Assembly (NCBI RefSeq): GCF_001542625.1
Contig: NZ_CP016279.1
Coordinates: forward strand, 8,308,001-8,372,000
Reading direction: 5' to 3'
Origin: Streptomyces griseochromogenes
GTDB lineage: Bacteria; Actinomycetota; Actinomycetes; Streptomycetales; Streptomycetaceae
DNA: 64,000 nucleotides
A program made the translations under genes and the position numbers. Below, piece by piece: positions 57,301-64,000 of this stretch. The notes beneath the pieces were generated by a model. The model did not search any database, had not been told where the DNA came from, and worked only from the letters and a program-made list of their open reading frames with translations. The first letter of the stretch is position 1. The number at the start of each line of letters is the position of its first letter.

Positions 57301-57758
57301 GCCTTGCTCCTGGGAGGTAGCGGTGACTGTACGGAGGGCAGACCGGTCGGTTCGCCGGAACTCATCGGTGCCCTGCGGCCGCGCAGCCGTTCCCACGGTG
57401 ACCGGCCGCCCCCGAAGCACCACACCGCGATCACCGGATCGCACAGCGCGCAGCCGAAGGACGAGTCGTGGGCGAACGGGATGATCGGGTGGCCCTTGAG
57501 GTGGTGGACCACGTCCCACGCGGTGTGCAGCAGCCAGCCGACGCCGATGAACGTCCAGGAGTCCAGCCCCCGGTAGGCGACGTAGGTGGCCACCGCGGTG
57601 AACGCGAACTCCCAGCCGCCGAGACCTCCGCCGCTGAGGTAGGCGGCACCGGCGCCGGCCACCATGACCGCGTTGAACCGGCGCCGGTGGCGTTCCGGGA
57701 GGAGTGACATGAGCAGGATGCAGAGGAGGCCGACGAGGATCGGGGCGATGTAGCGCAT
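57297..57758 (-). CDS. DUF6010-like integral membrane protein
   Basis: A 153-residue protein with four hydrophobic segments and a conserved-looking loop WDVVHHLKGHPIIPFAHDSS followed by FGCALCDPVIAVWCF containing paired His and Cys residues that could bind metal. The last 30 residues are hydrophilic and variable. It is translationally coupled to the downstream TIGR03086 gene. Function unknown. Confidence 0.75.
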   Translation of the reverse strand: MRYIAPILVGLLCILLMSLLPERHRRRFNAVMVAGAGAAYLSGGGLGGWEFAFTAVATYVAYRGLDSWTFIGVGWLLHTAWDVVHHLKGHPIIPFAHDSSFGCALCDPVIAVWCFGGGRSPWERLRGRRAPMSSGEPTGLPSVQSPLPPRSKA

Positions 57759-57901
57759 GGGGTCGACGGTAGGGACGGGGCCATGGGTGTCCCAGGGGCA
57801 TTACTGACGGGTTCCGACGGATTGTCGCCGCCGCGCGCGGTACGCGGACCAGGCAGGTGACCGATCCGCGCACACCCCCCTTAGACCCACGATGACCAGG
57901 C

Positions 57902-59110
57902 ATGACGACTTCTTGGACCGTGGTCCGCGTGCTGCGCGACCGCAACGGCCGGCTGTATCTCACGGGTTTGCTGGTGTCCGCCTTCGGCAGCTCCTCGCTG
58001 TGGCTGGCGTCGGGTGTGTGGGTCAAGGACCTCACCGGTTCCGACGGCCTGGCCGCCCTGTGCATGCTCGCCCTGTGGGCACCCACCCTGGCGGGCCCCG
58101 CGCTCGGCACCCTCGCCGACCTCCACCGGTCTCGGCTTCGCTCGACCGGGCGGTGCCCCCATCGCCCAGGGTCCCTCCTCATCACCCTGAACCTGGGCCT
58201 GGCAGCCCTCCTCCTCACCCTCTTCACCGTCGACTCGCCCGGCGGCCTGTGGCTGCTGTTCGCCGTGCTGTTCCTGTACGGCGCCGCCGACGTCGTCGTC
58301 GATGCCGCCGCGTCGGCGCTGGTCACCGCCGTGGTCTCCCCGGACCTCCTGGGCGACTTCAACGGCCTGCAGCTGACCGTCAGGGAGGGCATGAAGCTCG
58401 TCGCCCCGCTGACCGGCGCGGGCCTCTACGCGGTCTACGGCGGACCGGCCGTCGCCTGTCTCGACGCGGTCACCTTCGTGCTCGCCGCCGGGCTGTTCGC
58501 CCTGCTGCGTGTGCGCGAGGAGCGGCCGGTGCGCTCCGGCGACGGCTGGTGGCGGGAGACGGCGGAGGGCGTCCGTCACCTGTGGGGGCACCCCGGGCTG
58601 CGTCCGCTGGTGCGGGCGGGCGGTACGACGATGCTGCTCGCCTCGCTGAGCAGTACGACGCTGTACGCCGTGGTGGACCGTCTCGGGCACTCCCCCGCCT
58701 ACGTGGGCGTGCTGTACGCCGTCCAGGGCGCGGGCTCGGTGGCGGTCGGGCTGGTCTCCGGGCCTGCGCTGCGGCTGCTGGGCGCGCGCCGGTTCGCGGC
58801 GGCGGGGATCGCGCTGACGGCGGCGGGGGTGGCCGCGCGCGCCGTGCCGTCGGCCCCGGTGGCCCTGCTGGCGGGTGCGGCGAGCGGCCTCGGTCTGCCC
58901 TGTGTGCTGATCGCCGCGCTGACCGCCGTGCAGCGCGAGACCCCGGGGCCGCTGCTGGGCCGGGCGACGGCCACCGCCAACACGCTGATCTTCACGCCGA
59001 ACGTGATCGGGCTGGCCGCCGGGGCCGGTCTGGTCGAACTGGCCGGCCCCGGACTGCTGCTGCCCCTGTACGCTCTGGGGCTGCTCCTTACGGCCGCCGC
59101 GCTCGCCTAG
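57902..59110 (+). CDS. MFS transporter, MFS_3/enterobactin-exporter-like, with an unusual loop 2-3
   Basis: A 402-residue protein with about 12 helices. The start 'VVRVLRDRNGRLYLTGLLVSAFGSSSLWLA' and GPALGTLADLHRSRLR near 66-80 match helices 1-2 of 12-helix exporters. In place of the short motif-A loop, residues 75-91 read HRSRLRSTGRCPHRPGS, encoded by a GC-rich hairpin repeat (58126-58149), so the loop is about ten residues longer than usual. The frame stays open, so the protein may still be made, but motif A is disrupted. Substrate unknown. Confidence 0.8.
   Translation: MTTSWTVVRVLRDRNGRLYLTGLLVSAFGSSSLWLASGVWVKDLTGSDGLAALCMLALWAPTLAGPALGTLADLHRSRLRSTGRCPHRPGSLLITLNLGLAALLLTLFTVDSPGGLWLLFAVLFLYGAADVVVDAAASALVTAVVSPDLLGDFNGLQLTVREGMKLVAPLTGAGLYAVYGGPAVACLDAVTFVLAAGLFALLRVREERPVRSGDGWWRETAEGVRHLWGHPGLRPLVRAGGTTMLLASLSSTTLYAVVDRLGHSPAYVGVLYAVQGAGSVAVGLVSGPALRLLGARRFAAAGIALTAAGVAARAVPSAPVALLAGAASGLGLPCVLIAALTAVQRETPGPLLGRATATANTLIFTPNVIGLAAGAGLVELAGPGLLLPLYALGLLLTAAALA
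58126..58149. repeat. Hairpin repeat copy 1 (CTCGGCTTCGCTCG core) inside the MFS gene
   Basis: CCGGTC (58126-58131) and GACCGG (58144-58149) flank the 14-mer CTCGGCTTCGCTCG at 58131-58144. The same 14-mer occurs at 59136-59149, 1 kb away. It lies in frame in the codons of loop 2-3. Confidence 0.6.
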
Positions 59111-60357
59111 GGGGTGTCTTCTCTCTCCCCCGGCGCTCGGCTTCGCTCGCGGAGGGAACCCACTTCCCGCCGACGCGATCCGGAAACCATCCCCTGGCCC
59201 GCGGCGAGCGCCACGCGTACCGCCGCGAGGTCCCCGTCCGACGCCAATCCGGCGTGGTAGAGCCGCAGTTCCGTCGCGCCCTCGGCACGCGCGCGTGCCG
59301 CGTCCGTCGCGAGCGTGCCGGGGCTGCCGCCCATCCCCGAGACCACCGTGAAGTTGGCGGCCAGGACCGTCCGTTCGCGCGCGTGCTCGGCGAAGGGCGC
59401 CAGCAGGGACGTACCGCCCGTGCACGGCACCACCACGCCGTCGGCGACGGAGAGGATATGGGCGGGGTCGACGCCGGCGTTGGCGCCGCAGTGGTAGGAG
59501 ACCGGATCGGCGTGCAGCAGGATCCGGAAGCCGGCCGGTGCGGCGGTGCGTACGGCGGTGACGGCCTCCTCCTGGAGGGTGCGGGCGGTGGTGTCGCGCC
59601 ACGCGCGCGTGGCGGCCGCCGTGTCCTCGCCGAGGAGCTTCTCGACCGCCGGCCAGCCGCCGTCGTCCGCGGCCTCCCGCCACAGCGGCTCCAGTGCCGT
59701 GCGTACGGCGGCCGCCAGCTCGTCCGCGTCCAGGCCCTGTGCCCCGTAGCCGGTGCGGCAGGAAAGGCAGAAGCACAGGGACATCAGGTACTGCCCGGCC
59801 TCCCCGAGGCCGACCCCGGACGTCTTGTCGTGCGCGTGCAGATGCTGGAGGCCGTACCAGCCGAGGGACTCCAGCTCGGTGCCGTGCGCGCCGGGGCGCA
59901 CGGCGGCCTCGGCGGCCAGGTCGACCAGGTACGCGCGCGTGGCGGGCTGCGCGATGCAGGGCGCCCACGGGTAACGGTCGCCGTAGGCGTTGACGACCGA
60001 GGTGTCCGGATGTTCGGCGCCCAGGCGGGAGTTGTGCGCGAGGACGACCCAGGTGTGCACCTCCAGTCCGGCCGCTGCGAGGGCCTCGGCCGCCTCGCCG
60101 TAGGCATCACCCGGGGCCCAGCGCCCGGCGGGGTAGGGCCGCAGACCGCGGCCCGCCCAGCGGTCGCCGGGGGGATAGAGGGCGGCCGCGTACTCGGCGG
60201 TGACGACGCGGTGGCGGGGGTGGCGGGGGGTCAGGGTGCGGGTGGAGTGGTAGACGGACGCGAGGGTCGCTTGCCGTACGCCGAGTGCGGCGGTCCGGGC
60301 GGGGGCCTCGGGGTCACCGTTGACGTCCCAGGGGTAGACGAACGCCGACGCCTTCAC
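59107..60357 (-). CDS. Uncharacterised TIM-barrel-like protein coupled to kdgD
   Basis: A 416-residue protein without signal peptide. 'VKASAFVYPWDVNGDPEAPA' at the start, 'GLEVHTWVVLAHNSRLGAEHP', and a CFCLSCRTGYG Cys motif near residue 200 recall glycoside-hydrolase-like TIM barrels that carry a structural CxCxxC metal site. I cannot assign a reaction. The GTG at 60355-60357 overlaps the kdgD stop (GTGA), so it is co-expressed with uronate catabolism. Its last ~19 residues (GSLRERSRAPGEREDTP) are encoded by a copy of the hairpin repeat, so the original C-terminus may have been replaced. Confidence 0.75.
   Translation of the reverse strand: MKASAFVYPWDVNGDPEAPARTAALGVRQATLASVYHSTRTLTPRHPRHRVVTAEYAAALYPPGDRWAGRGLRPYPAGRWAPGDAYGEAAEALAAAGLEVHTWVVLAHNSRLGAEHPDTSVVNAYGDRYPWAPCIAQPATRAYLVDLAAEAAVRPGAHGTELESLGWYGLQHLHAHDKTSGVGLGEAGQYLMSLCFCLSCRTGYGAQGLDADELAAAVRTALEPLWREAADDGGWPAVEKLLGEDTAAATRAWRDTTARTLQEEAVTAVRTAAPAGFRILLHADPVSYHCGANAGVDPAHILSVADGVVVPCTGGTSLLAPFAEHARERTVLAANFTVVSGMGGSPGTLATDAARARAEGATELRLYHAGLASDGDLAAVRVALAAGQGMVSGSRRREVGSLRERSRAPGEREDTP
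59128..59154. repeat. Hairpin repeat copy 2 at the 3' end of the TIM-barrel-like gene
   Basis: The 14-mer CTCGGCTTCGCTCG at 59136-59149 is identical to the one at 58131-58144. It is flanked by CCCCCGG and CGGAGGG, which can pair imperfectly. It encodes part of the C-terminal tail of the minus-strand gene. Confidence 0.6.
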
Positions 60358-61292
60358 GCCTCCCCCAGCAGCGCGTATCCCCGCTCGATCAGCTGGGCGA
60401 GCTGCTTGACGTGGTCCTCGCCCGGCTCGTGCAGCGGGGGTCGGACCTCGCCCACCTCCAGGCCGCGCAGCCGTACGCCCGCCTTGACGAGGGAGACGGC
60501 GTAGCCGCGGCCCTGGGCGCGCAGTTCCGCGAACGGGCGGTAGAAGCCGTCCAGGAGGCGGCGCACGGTGTCCTGGTCGCCGGCCCGAAGGGCCCGGTGG
60601 AAGGCGAGGGCGATCTCGGGGGCGAAGCAGAAGACGGCCGAGGAGTAGAGGGTGACGCCGAGGGCGCGGTAGGAGAGCTGGGTCAGCTCGGCGGTGGGCA
60701 GGCCGTTGAAGTACAGGAAGTCGCCGGGGACCTCGGTGCGCACGGTGCTGACGATCCGCTGCATCAGGTCCAGGTCGCCGAGGCCGTCCTTGAGGCCGAT
60801 GACGCCGTCGGTGCGGGCGAACCCGGCCACCGTCCGCGGGGTGAAGACGGCGTTGTCGCGCTGGTAGACGATCACCGGAAGGGCGGTGGCGGCGGCGATC
60901 TCCCGGTAGTGCCGCAGCAGGCCCTCCTGGCCCGCGAGGACGAGGTACGGCGGCATGGCGAGGAGCCCGTCGGCGCCCGCGGCCTCGGCGAGCCGCGCGT
61001 AGCGGACGGCGAGCGCGGTGCCGTAGCCGACGCCCGCGATCACCGGGACACGTCCCCCGGCCGCCTCGACGGCCGCCCGGACGCAGACCTCGAACTCCTC
61101 CGGCAGCAGCGCGTGGAACTCCCCGGTGCCGCAGCAGGCGAACACGGCGGCGGCGCCGGCCGCGACACCCCTGCGCACATGGGTGCGGTAGACGTCGAGG
61201 TCGAGGGAGCCGCCCTGGCCGTAGGCCGTGACGGGGAAGAAGAGCGGCCCCTTCGGGTCGCGGAGCCGGGCGGCGAGAGGGGCTGGCGTCAC
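60354..61292 (-). CDS. kdgD: 5-dehydro-4-deoxyglucarate dehydratase (KdgD)
   Basis: A 312-residue DapA-superfamily enzyme that dehydrates and decarboxylates 5-keto-4-deoxyglucarate to 2-oxoglutarate semialdehyde. The Schiff-base lysine is Lys168 in VIGLKDGLGDLDLMQR, Tyr143 is in VIVYQRDNAVF, and FACCGTGEFHALLPEE plus the N-terminal LFFPVTAYGQGGSLDLD are diagnostic for KdgD. GTG at 61290-61292 is preferred because GGGAG lies 7 bases upstream; ATG at 61313 lacks a site. It is co-transcribed with the unknown gene downstream. Confidence 0.92.
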   Translation of the reverse strand: MTPAPLAARLRDPKGPLFFPVTAYGQGGSLDLDVYRTHVRRGVAAGAAAVFACCGTGEFHALLPEEFEVCVRAAVEAAGGRVPVIAGVGYGTALAVRYARLAEAAGADGLLAMPPYLVLAGQEGLLRHYREIAAATALPVIVYQRDNAVFTPRTVAGFARTDGVIGLKDGLGDLDLMQRIVSTVRTEVPGDFLYFNGLPTAELTQLSYRALGVTLYSSAVFCFAPEIALAFHRALRAGDQDTVRRLLDGFYRPFAELRAQGRGYAVSLVKAGVRLRGLEVGEVRPPLHEPGEDHVKQLAQLIERGYALLGEA

Positions 61293-61314
61293 GGGCGCTC
61301 CCTGTCGGTGCATG

Positions 61315-61345
61315 TTTCTGATCGGCGTCTATATTTCTGAACGGC
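61315..61345. promoter_or_regulatory. Direct repeats TTTCTGA(T/A)CGGC upstream of kdgD
   Basis: TTTCTGATCGGC (61315-61326) and TTTCTGAACGGC (61334-61345) differ at one base and are 19 bases apart, close to two helical turns. They lie 23-53 bases before the kdgD start and are likely operator half-sites for a local regulator such as the DeoR or GntR protein. Confidence 0.55.
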
Positions 61346-61515
61346 TTCACGCTACGGGCCCGTCTCGGGGCGGGTCAAGCGGGCAAACCCGCTACACGGC
61401 ACCGGATTTCCCCACTCCACGGCACACTTGACTGGGCCTGTCACCGCTCTCTAGCGTGTCCATGAATGTGAATCGCGTCCACACATGCGACCGACGTTCG
61501 TCAAGGAGATCGAGG

Positions 61516-62325
61516 ATGCCCGCTCCCCGCACCGTTCTGCTCACCGGCGCCGCCGGCGGGCTCGGCACCCTGATGCGGTCCCTGCTGCCGGAGTACGGCT
61601 ACACGCTGCGCCTGTTCGACGTGCGCCCCGTCGAGGACGCGCCCGGAGCCATCACCGCGGACCTCACCGACAAGGAGGCGCTGCGCGAGGCGGTGCGAGG
61701 CGTGGACGCCGTCCTCCATCTCGCGGGCATCTCCCTGGAAGCGCCCTTCGAGAAGATCCTGAGGTCGAACATCGAGGGCACCTACAACCTCTACGAGGCC
61801 GCGCGCCTCGAAGGCGTGCCCCGGATCGTCTTCGCCTCCTCCAACCACGCCGTCGGCTTCACCCCGGCCCCGCGCGAGGGCGACCCGCCGATCCCCGTCG
61901 ACACCCCGCGCCGCCCGGACACCTTCTACGGCCTGTCGAAGTCCTTCGGCGAGGACCTGGCCCAGCTCTACTGGGACAAGCACGGCCTGGAGACCGTCTC
62001 GGTGCGCATCGGCTCCTGCTTCCCGGAGCCGAACAGCGTGCGCATGCTGTCGGTGTGGATGAGCCCGGCCGACGGCGCCCGGCTCTTCCACGCGGCCCTG
62101 ACCGCCGAGGAGGTCGGCCACACGGTGGTCTACGGCTCCTCGGCCAACACCCGCCTGTGGTGGGACCTCACGTCGGCGCGGGCGCTCGGCTACGAGCCGC
62201 AGGACGACTCCGAGCCGTACGCAGAGAAGCTGATCGCCGAGCAGGGCGAGCTGGACCCGGACAACCCGGCGCACAGCCACCTGGGCGGCCACTTCGTCAG
62301 CGACCCCCCTATTTGGCCGTACTGA
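61516..62325 (+). CDS. udh: Uronate dehydrogenase
   Basis: A 269-residue short-chain dehydrogenase that oxidises D-glucuronate or D-galacturonate to the aldarolactone with NAD. GAAGGLG (11-17) binds NAD; Ser108/109 and Asn110 in VFASSNHAVGF and YGLSK with Tyr138 and Lys142 form the active site; RIGSCFPEP and RMLSVWMS are typical of uronate dehydrogenases. ATG at 61516 has AAGGAG upstream. It is divergent from kdgD, which acts two steps later in the same pathway. Confidence 0.9.
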   Translation: MPAPRTVLLTGAAGGLGTLMRSLLPEYGYTLRLFDVRPVEDAPGAITADLTDKEALREAVRGVDAVLHLAGISLEAPFEKILRSNIEGTYNLYEAARLEGVPRIVFASSNHAVGFTPAPREGDPPIPVDTPRRPDTFYGLSKSFGEDLAQLYWDKHGLETVSVRIGSCFPEPNSVRMLSVWMSPADGARLFHAALTAEEVGHTVVYGSSANTRLWWDLTSARALGYEPQDDSEPYAEKLIAEQGELDPDNPAHSHLGGHFVSDPPIWPY

Positions 62326-62358
62326 GCACCGGCGAGGCGGAAAACGATCGCTCACGAG

Positions 62359-62389
62359 GGCGGGCGGGCACCGAACGGGCCCGCCCGCC
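62359..62389 (+). terminator. Terminator after udh
   Basis: GGCGGGCGGGC (62359-62369) and its complement (62379-62389) form an 11-bp stem with a 9-base loop, 34 bases after the udh stop. The remaining bases to 62588 hold the presumed promoter of the DeoR gene and nothing else recognised. Confidence 0.7.
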
Positions 62390-62588
62390 GCCGCATTCGG
62401 GCACCCGGGCCGCCCGCTCTCACCCCTCGCCGCGGAGCCGTGCAGGTCCGAGGCGGGCACGGCGCTTCGCAAACGGGCGCACACGGGCAGTATCGGGCGG
62501 CCAGCAGACCTGGTCAGTGCCGCGCACCCACTGTAGAACTTCCCCCATGGGCCCGAACGGGCAGCTCCACAGGGAAGTGGGTGACGAG

Positions 62589-63359
62589 ATGAGCACGAGG
62601 ACGGCGGAAGAGCGCCAGCGCGAGATCGTACTGGCCGCACGGGCCACCGGCTCCGTCGACGTCACCGCGCTCGCCGCCGAGCTGGGCGTGGCCAAGGAGA
62701 CCATCCGGCGCGATCTGCGCGCCCTGGAGGACCACGGACTGGTCCGCCGTACTCACGGCGGCGCCTACCCGGTCGAGAGCGCCGGTTTCGAGACGACACT
62801 CGCCTTCCGCGCCACCAGCCACGTGCCCGAGAAGCGCAGGATCGCGGCCGCCGCGGCCGAGCTGCTCGGGGACGCGGAGACGGTCTTCGTCGACGAGGGC
62901 TTCACCCCGCAGCTCATCGCCGAGGCCCTGCCCACGGACCGGCCACTGACCGTGGTCACCGCCTCCCTGCCGGTCGCGGGCGCCCTCGCCGAGACCGGGA
63001 ACATGTCGGTCCTGCTCCTCGGCGGGCGGGTCCGGGCCGGCACGCTGGCCACCGTCGACCACTGGACGACGAAGATGCTGGCCGGCTTCGTCGTCGACCT
63101 CGCCTACATCGGGGCCAACGGCATCTCCCGCGAGCACGGCCTCACCACCCCCGACCCCGCGGTCAGCGAGGTGAAGTCCCAGGCCATCCGCGCCGCACGG
63201 CGCACCGTGTTCGCGGGCGTGCACACCAAGTTCGGAGCGGTCAGCTTCTGCCGGTTCGCCGAGATCGGCGCACTGGAGGCGATCGTCACGAGCGCGCAGC
63301 TTCCGGCGGCCGAGGCCCATCGCTACTCCCTGCTGGGCCCGCAGGTCATCCGGGTCTGA
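62589..63359 (+). CDS. DeoR family transcriptional regulator
   Basis: A 256-residue protein with an N-terminal helix-turn-helix (ALAAELGVAKETIRRDLRAL then EDHGLVRRTHGGA, about residues 23-56) and a C-terminal sugar-phosphate sensor domain (VFVDEGFTPQLIAEAL, GANGISREHGLTTPD, 'VFAGVHTKFGAVSFCRFAEIG'). ATG at 62589 has AGGGAAG about 11 bases upstream; GTG at 62577 is possible. It stands between udh and the sugar-transport gene and probably controls both (inference). Confidence 0.9.
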   Translation: MSTRTAEERQREIVLAARATGSVDVTALAAELGVAKETIRRDLRALEDHGLVRRTHGGAYPVESAGFETTLAFRATSHVPEKRRIAAAAAELLGDAETVFVDEGFTPQLIAEALPTDRPLTVVTASLPVAGALAETGNMSVLLLGGRVRAGTLATVDHWTTKMLAGFVVDLAYIGANGISREHGLTTPDPAVSEVKSQAIRAARRTVFAGVHTKFGAVSFCRFAEIGALEAIVTSAQLPAAEAHRYSLLGPQVIRV

Positions 63360-63445
63360 AAAACAAACCCACTCCCCTGATACACCTTCACACCCTGTAG
63401 TGCCCCATATATACCGTTAAATCCAGATACATTCAGGAGCGATCC

Positions 63446-64000
63446 ATGCGCACCCCGAGCCGACGGAGGCCGCGAGCCACGCTCGCCATGGCCGCCGCAG
63501 GGACGCTGCTCGCCCCGCTGCTCTCCGGCTGCTGGGTCGGTGCGGGCGGGACCGGTTCCGGCGGCGATTCCATCAATGTCCTGATGGTCAACAACCCCCA
63601 GATGACCGAGCTGCAGAAGCTGACCGCCGCGCACTTCACGAAGGACACCGGTATCAAGGTCAACTTCACCGTCCTGCCCGAGAACGACGTCCGCGACAAG
63701 ATCAGCCAGGACTTCGCCAACCAGGCGGGCCAGTACGACGTCGCCACGCTGTCCAACTACGAGATCCCGATCTACGCCCGCAACGGCTGGCTGCACGAGA
63801 TGGACTCGTACACCGCGAAGGACCCGGGCTACGACGAGCAGGACGTCCTCAAGCCCATGCGCCAGTCCCTCACCGCGGCCGACGGCAAGCTCTACGGCCA
63901 GCCCTTCTACGGCGAGTCGTCCTTCCTGATGTACCGCAAGGACGTGTTCGCCGCGAAGGGCCTGACGATGCCGGCGCACCCCACCTGGCAGCAGGTCGCC
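63446..64000 (+). CDS. Sugar-type ABC transporter solute-binding lipoprotein, 3' end beyond the window
   Basis: The first 185 residues are present and the frame is open at the window end. A basic start and hydrophobic stretch lead to a lipobox with Cys29 (APLLSGCW). The following INVLMVNNPQMTELQKLTAA and 'FTKDTGIKVNFTVLPENDVRDKI', 'YDVATLSNYEIPIYARNGWL' and YGQPFYGESSFLMYRKDVF are typical of family 1 binding proteins for sugars or polyols. AGGAG (63435-63439) precedes the ATG. Position after the DeoR gene suggests uronate, aldarate or polyol uptake. Its AT-rich leader (63360-63445) probably holds the promoter. Confidence 0.88.
   Translation, partial: MRTPSRRRPRATLAMAAAGTLLAPLLSGCWVGAGGTGSGGDSINVLMVNNPQMTELQKLTAAHFTKDTGIKVNFTVLPENDVRDKISQDFANQAGQYDVATLSNYEIPIYARNGWLHEMDSYTAKDPGYDEQDVLKPMRQSLTAADGKLYGQPFYGESSFLMYRKDVFAAKGLTMPAHPTWQQVA

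Noticed and set aside
57902..59110. Frameshift or pseudogene in the MFS gene around 58130-58180
   Set aside because: The odd loop sequence first looked like a double frameshift, but a hairpin repeat accounts for it and the frame is open with normal transmembrane sequence on both sides.

Overview
The window looks like chromosomal DNA of a Streptomyces species. Base composition is very high in G+C, GTG/ATG starts overlap the preceding stops by four bases throughout (GTGA/ATGA), and the gene neighbourhood (a Gbn-like nucleoid protein, a PitH2-like phosphate transporter, a large cobalamin cluster, an LAETG surface protein, ectABCD, and a class B penicillin-binding protein) matches, from memory, the order around SCO1839-SCO1875 of S. 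coelicolor. No tRNA, rRNA, CRISPR array, transposase or phage gene was seen, so this is core or near-core chromosome rather than an island.

Layout. 1-6.4 kb: a small GATC-type nucleoid protein (gbn), an ABC-F protein, a VOC protein, an uncharacterised protein, an exported alpha/beta hydrolase and a class II aldolase. 6.6-8.3 kb: a low-affinity phosphate transporter behind a two-unit PHO box, with a small membrane protein. 8.6-26.8 kb: a cobalamin riboswitch, a possible 19-codon leader ORF, then cobD-cobQ-cobN-chlID-cobO-cobB-cobI, an opposite-strand ZIP transporter, and cobM-cobL-cbiG/cobJ-cobH-cbiX-cobC. Genes for both the early cobalt route (CbiX, CbiG) and the late route (CobN plus a ChlI/D-like subunit) are present. 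26.8-32.7 kb: a sortase-anchored surface protein, a polar amino-acid ABC transporter operon ending in an amidohydrolase, and an aminotransferase. 33.6-36.7 kb: ectABCD for ectoine and 5-hydroxyectoine. 36.8-52.2 kb: a mixed region with an aminotransferase, DsbA-like and GNAT proteins, a GlxA-type regulator divergent from a drug-type MFS pump, an aldehyde dehydrogenase divergent from an IclR regulator, a two-component system, a PBP, a purine permease and an acid phosphatase.

52.5-64 kb is a carbohydrate-acid region. It holds an IlvD/Edd sugar-acid dehydratase, a DapA-family lyase and a GntR regulator in one operon; 5-dehydro-4-deoxyglucarate dehydratase (KdgD) coupled to an unknown TIM-barrel-like protein; uronate dehydrogenase; a DeoR regulator; and the start of a sugar-binding lipoprotein cut by the window end. 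With the ketoglutarate semialdehyde dehydrogenase at 42.5-44.0 kb, these could carry uronates or aldonates to 2-oxoglutarate (inference).

The most interesting non-gene signals are: seven GATC sites in 130 bp upstream of the gene for the GATC-binding protein Gbn; a three-unit 21-bp repeat that gives a response regulator four consecutive ribosome-site/start-codon modules; short GC-rich hairpin repeats lying in frame inside three proteins; and a possible leader ORF between the B12 riboswitch and cobD, which itself has no clear ribosome-binding site.
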